From: Thermoplasmatales archaeon SW_10_69_26
GTDB lineage: Archaea; Thermoplasmatota; SW-10-69-26
Length of the DNA: 22,809 nt
Assembly: GCA_003009755.1 (NCBI GenBank)
Contig: PXUB01000008.1
Coordinates: forward strand, 1 to 22,809
Direction: 5' to 3'
In this document: positions 22,476 through 22,809 of the stretch, piece after piece
Numbering within the stretch: the stretch's first letter is position 1
Layout: each line of letters starts with the position of its first letter
Made by a program: the position numbers and the translations under genes
Notes under the pieces: model-generated
Database searches by the model: none
Seen by the model: only the letters and a program-made list of their open reading frames with translations
What the model was told of the DNA's origin: nothing

Positions 22476-22809
22476 GCTGAGACATCGTCGCGGCTTCTAT
22501 CGATGGTTCGCCGAGCGGGCCTCTCCCGCCTCCTTGGCGTAACCCACCCCGGCCGGGCCGACGCTTCCCGCAGGGTGCTGACCGTTGGCTCTCAATAGAG
22601 GCTGCCTTCTCCCGCTGGTCAAACTGGCGCGAGATGAAAACTGCCAACGCCCGAGCTAGAGGAACTGGAACTCAGTCTCGGAGGGTCAGGGGTCCCGTCA
22701 GGTTACGAGTTCTGACGGGAGTCGCATCGGGGGGCAGAGGAGGAAAAGGGCCCTTGTCGTCCGTGACCGGACGGTCGAGCTGGTGATCGGCGGCACCGAG
22801 CGCCCTCTT
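22476..22809. other. No convincing gene; one hairpin
   Basis: The last 334 bp contain no open frame with a credible start and coding bias. TCCCGTCAG (22693-22701) and CTGACGGGA (22712-22720) form a perfect 9-bp hairpin with a 10-base loop. The last bases are open on the plus strand (VVRDRTVELVIGGTERP-like from about 22757) and could be the beginning of a gene that continues beyond the window, but no start codon is visible. Confidence 0.4.

Noticed and set aside
22339-22647. 102-codon minus-strand ORF at the end of the window
   Set aside because: It is antisense to the end of the beta-sandwich gene, with Gly/Arg-rich composition and no recognisable domain.

Overview
The window is about two-thirds GC and looks like the genome of a high-GC euryarchaeon, possibly a Thermoplasmatota relative or another acidic-proteome lineage. 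I cannot place it more closely. The archaeal evidence is a PINA-type PIN/ATPase/KH protein, an AlaX editing protein, a Bat-type HTH_10 regulator, several winged-helix regulators, and TATA-like boxes about 25-30 nt upstream of start codons with little or no leader (e.g. at 3312, 3921, 9920 and 21552). Many predicted proteins are rich in Asp and Glu.

Layout. 1-1107 holds a 5'-truncated sarcosine/N-methyltryptophan oxidase-like flavoenzyme. 1110-2743 holds two divergent tandem-winged-helix regulators, one membrane-anchored and one soluble, with a dyad between them. 2677-4742 holds two methyltransferases and AlaX. 4798-9586 holds a secreted trypsin-fold protein that has lost its catalytic His and Ser, endonuclease V, a secreted EF-hand protein with a C-terminal anchor, and a secreted LVIVD-repeat propeller. 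9920-11860 is the PINA ATPase, followed by an array of four hairpins. 12262-18788 is a signalling block: a CheB-CheR-PAS fusion without a kinase, a Bat/HTH_10 regulator, a winged-helix/FHA fusion and a GAF-PAS-PAS histidine kinase. 18884-19666 is a sugar-N-methyltransferase-like gene whose 5' end lies in a repeat. From about 19.7 kb the DNA becomes patchy: tandem repeats, a GxxExxY fragment, small ORFs and a palindromic insertion. Two secreted proteins follow (20686-22475), and the second has clearly lower GC than the rest.

The strongest new observation is a roughly 170-bp, almost fully palindromic element present three times (9701-9870, 15661-15829, 18806-18955), always just upstream of a plus-strand gene. 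Copy A is flanked by a perfect 9-bp direct repeat and copy B by an 8/9 one. Both full copies have terminal inverted repeats ending in CGSGCTGT, and every copy carries a TATA-like stretch near its left end. This fits a non-autonomous MITE-like transposable element that may also act as a mobile promoter or structured RNA. Copy C has lost its right end at the junction with the methyltransferase gene, which now seems to start inside the element.

The four signalling genes form two divergent pairs (Bat then CheBR-PAS on minus; wHTH-FHA then kinase on plus) around MITE copy B. No receiver domain and no flagellar, receptor or CheA gene is visible. They could form one signalling module that differs from chemotaxis, but this rests on gene order and domain content only.
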